Source of the DNA: Clostridiales bacterium
GTDB lineage: Bacteria > Bacillota > Clostridia > Lachnospirales > Lachnospiraceae
DNA: 15,115 bases
Assembly (NCBI GenBank): GCA_019418195.1
Contig: DYCJ01000013.1
Span: forward strand, 7,319 to 22,433
Direction of reading: 5' to 3'
Shown here: piece after piece, positions 14,919-15,115 of the stretch
Layout of the letters: each line of letters starts with the position of its first letter
Position numbering within the stretch: the first letter of the stretch is position 1
Notes under the pieces: model-generated
Database searches by the model: none
The model's input: the letters and a program-made list of their open reading frames with translations, nothing else
What the model was told of the DNA's origin: nothing
Made by a program: the position numbers and the translations under genes

Positions 14919-14975
14919 AAAAAGTACAGGGCTATTACCCATTTCAAGGTGAAAAATGGGTAATAGTCCTGTACT
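14919..14975 (-). terminator. Long 22-bp hairpin with short T tail after the LuxR-type gene
   Basis: The arms 14923-14944 and 14954-14975 pair over 22 positions with a single G:U-type mismatch, around a 9-nt loop. On the minus strand the stem is followed by TTTT (14922-14919), so it should terminate transcription leaving the LuxR-type gene 13 bp upstream. It ends about 50 bp before the surface-protein ATG, and no clear promoter is visible between them, so it may also act as a control point. Confidence 0.75.
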
Positions 14976-14988
14976 GTAGACATTTCTT

Positions 14989-15115
14989 TTATTTAAGCAT
15001 ATATTTTTTTAAATCTTTTCTGTTATCGATATGTAACTTCTTCATAGCCTGCGAGATATGATGCTTCACTGTATTTACGGAAATATTCATATGCTCCGCG
15101 ATCTCGGGATTCGTC
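14989..15115 (-). CDS. LuxR/GerE-type transcriptional regulator, C-terminal end (5' part outside window)
   Basis: Only the last 41 residues are visible. They start TNPEIAEHMNISVNTVKHHI, which is the recognition-helix region of a LuxR/GerE DNA-binding domain (pattern NxEIAxxLxIsxxTVKxHI), continue SQAMKKLHIDNRKDL and end KKYMLK before TAA at 14989-14991. The sensor or receiver part lies beyond the right edge, so it could be a response regulator or a one-component regulator. It is in the same direction as, and directly upstream of, the surface-protein gene. Confidence 0.88.
   Translation of the reverse strand, partial: TNPEIAEHMNISVNTVKHHISQAMKKLHIDNRKDLKKYMLK

Noticed and set aside
1..15115. 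CRISPR array, insertion sequence, tRNA or rRNA
   Set aside because: No spaced direct repeats, transposase motifs, terminal inverted repeats, or cloverleaf/rRNA-like stretches were seen on either strand.

Overview
The window reads as chromosome of a moderate-GC Gram-positive Firmicute, most likely a gut Lachnospiraceae-type Clostridium relative. The grounds are strong AGGAGG-type ribosome binding sites, a cell-surface protein ending in an (S/N)PxTG-type sortase signal, and protein families common in gut Clostridia (ferredoxin-type aldo/keto reductase, TIGR04076, SUFU-domain protein). The species cannot be fixed from the sequence alone. No mobile element, CRISPR array, tRNA or rRNA is visible.

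Sixteen of the 17 protein genes lie on the minus strand and are read right to left; the exception is a small orphan gene at 8271-8717. From the right edge the order is: the tail of a LuxR-type regulator; a very stable hairpin terminator; a 797-residue sortase-anchored beta-helix surface protein with its own terminator; then a run from promoter 12353-12381 holding a two-TM protein with a PH-like tail, a SUFU-domain protein, a Nudix ADP-ribose pyrophosphatase, a P1-family (DmpA-type) peptidase and a TIGR04076 protein.

After the lone plus-strand gene comes a second minus-strand run without a clear internal terminator: a coiled-coil protein, a zinc alcohol dehydrogenase, a carbon-nitrogen hydrolase, an MFS transporter, a small four-TM protein, a type I membrane protein with two SH3-like repeats, and an ABC-class AAA ATPase. 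The last four are packed with two ATGA (4 bp) stop/start overlaps and one 15 bp gap, so they are almost certainly one translationally coupled operon. A fresh promoter (1687-1715) then drives an HD-domain hydrolase and an aldo/keto reductase that runs off the left edge.

The best candidate for an undescribed system is the coupled MFS / four-TM / SH3-repeat membrane protein / AAA ATPase operon. Other points worth a second look are the 22-bp hairpin between the regulator and the surface protein, the Nudix box with a one-residue insertion and a Gly-to-Asp change, and the SUFU immunity-type protein with no visible toxin. All family assignments are from reading motifs by eye; no database search was run.
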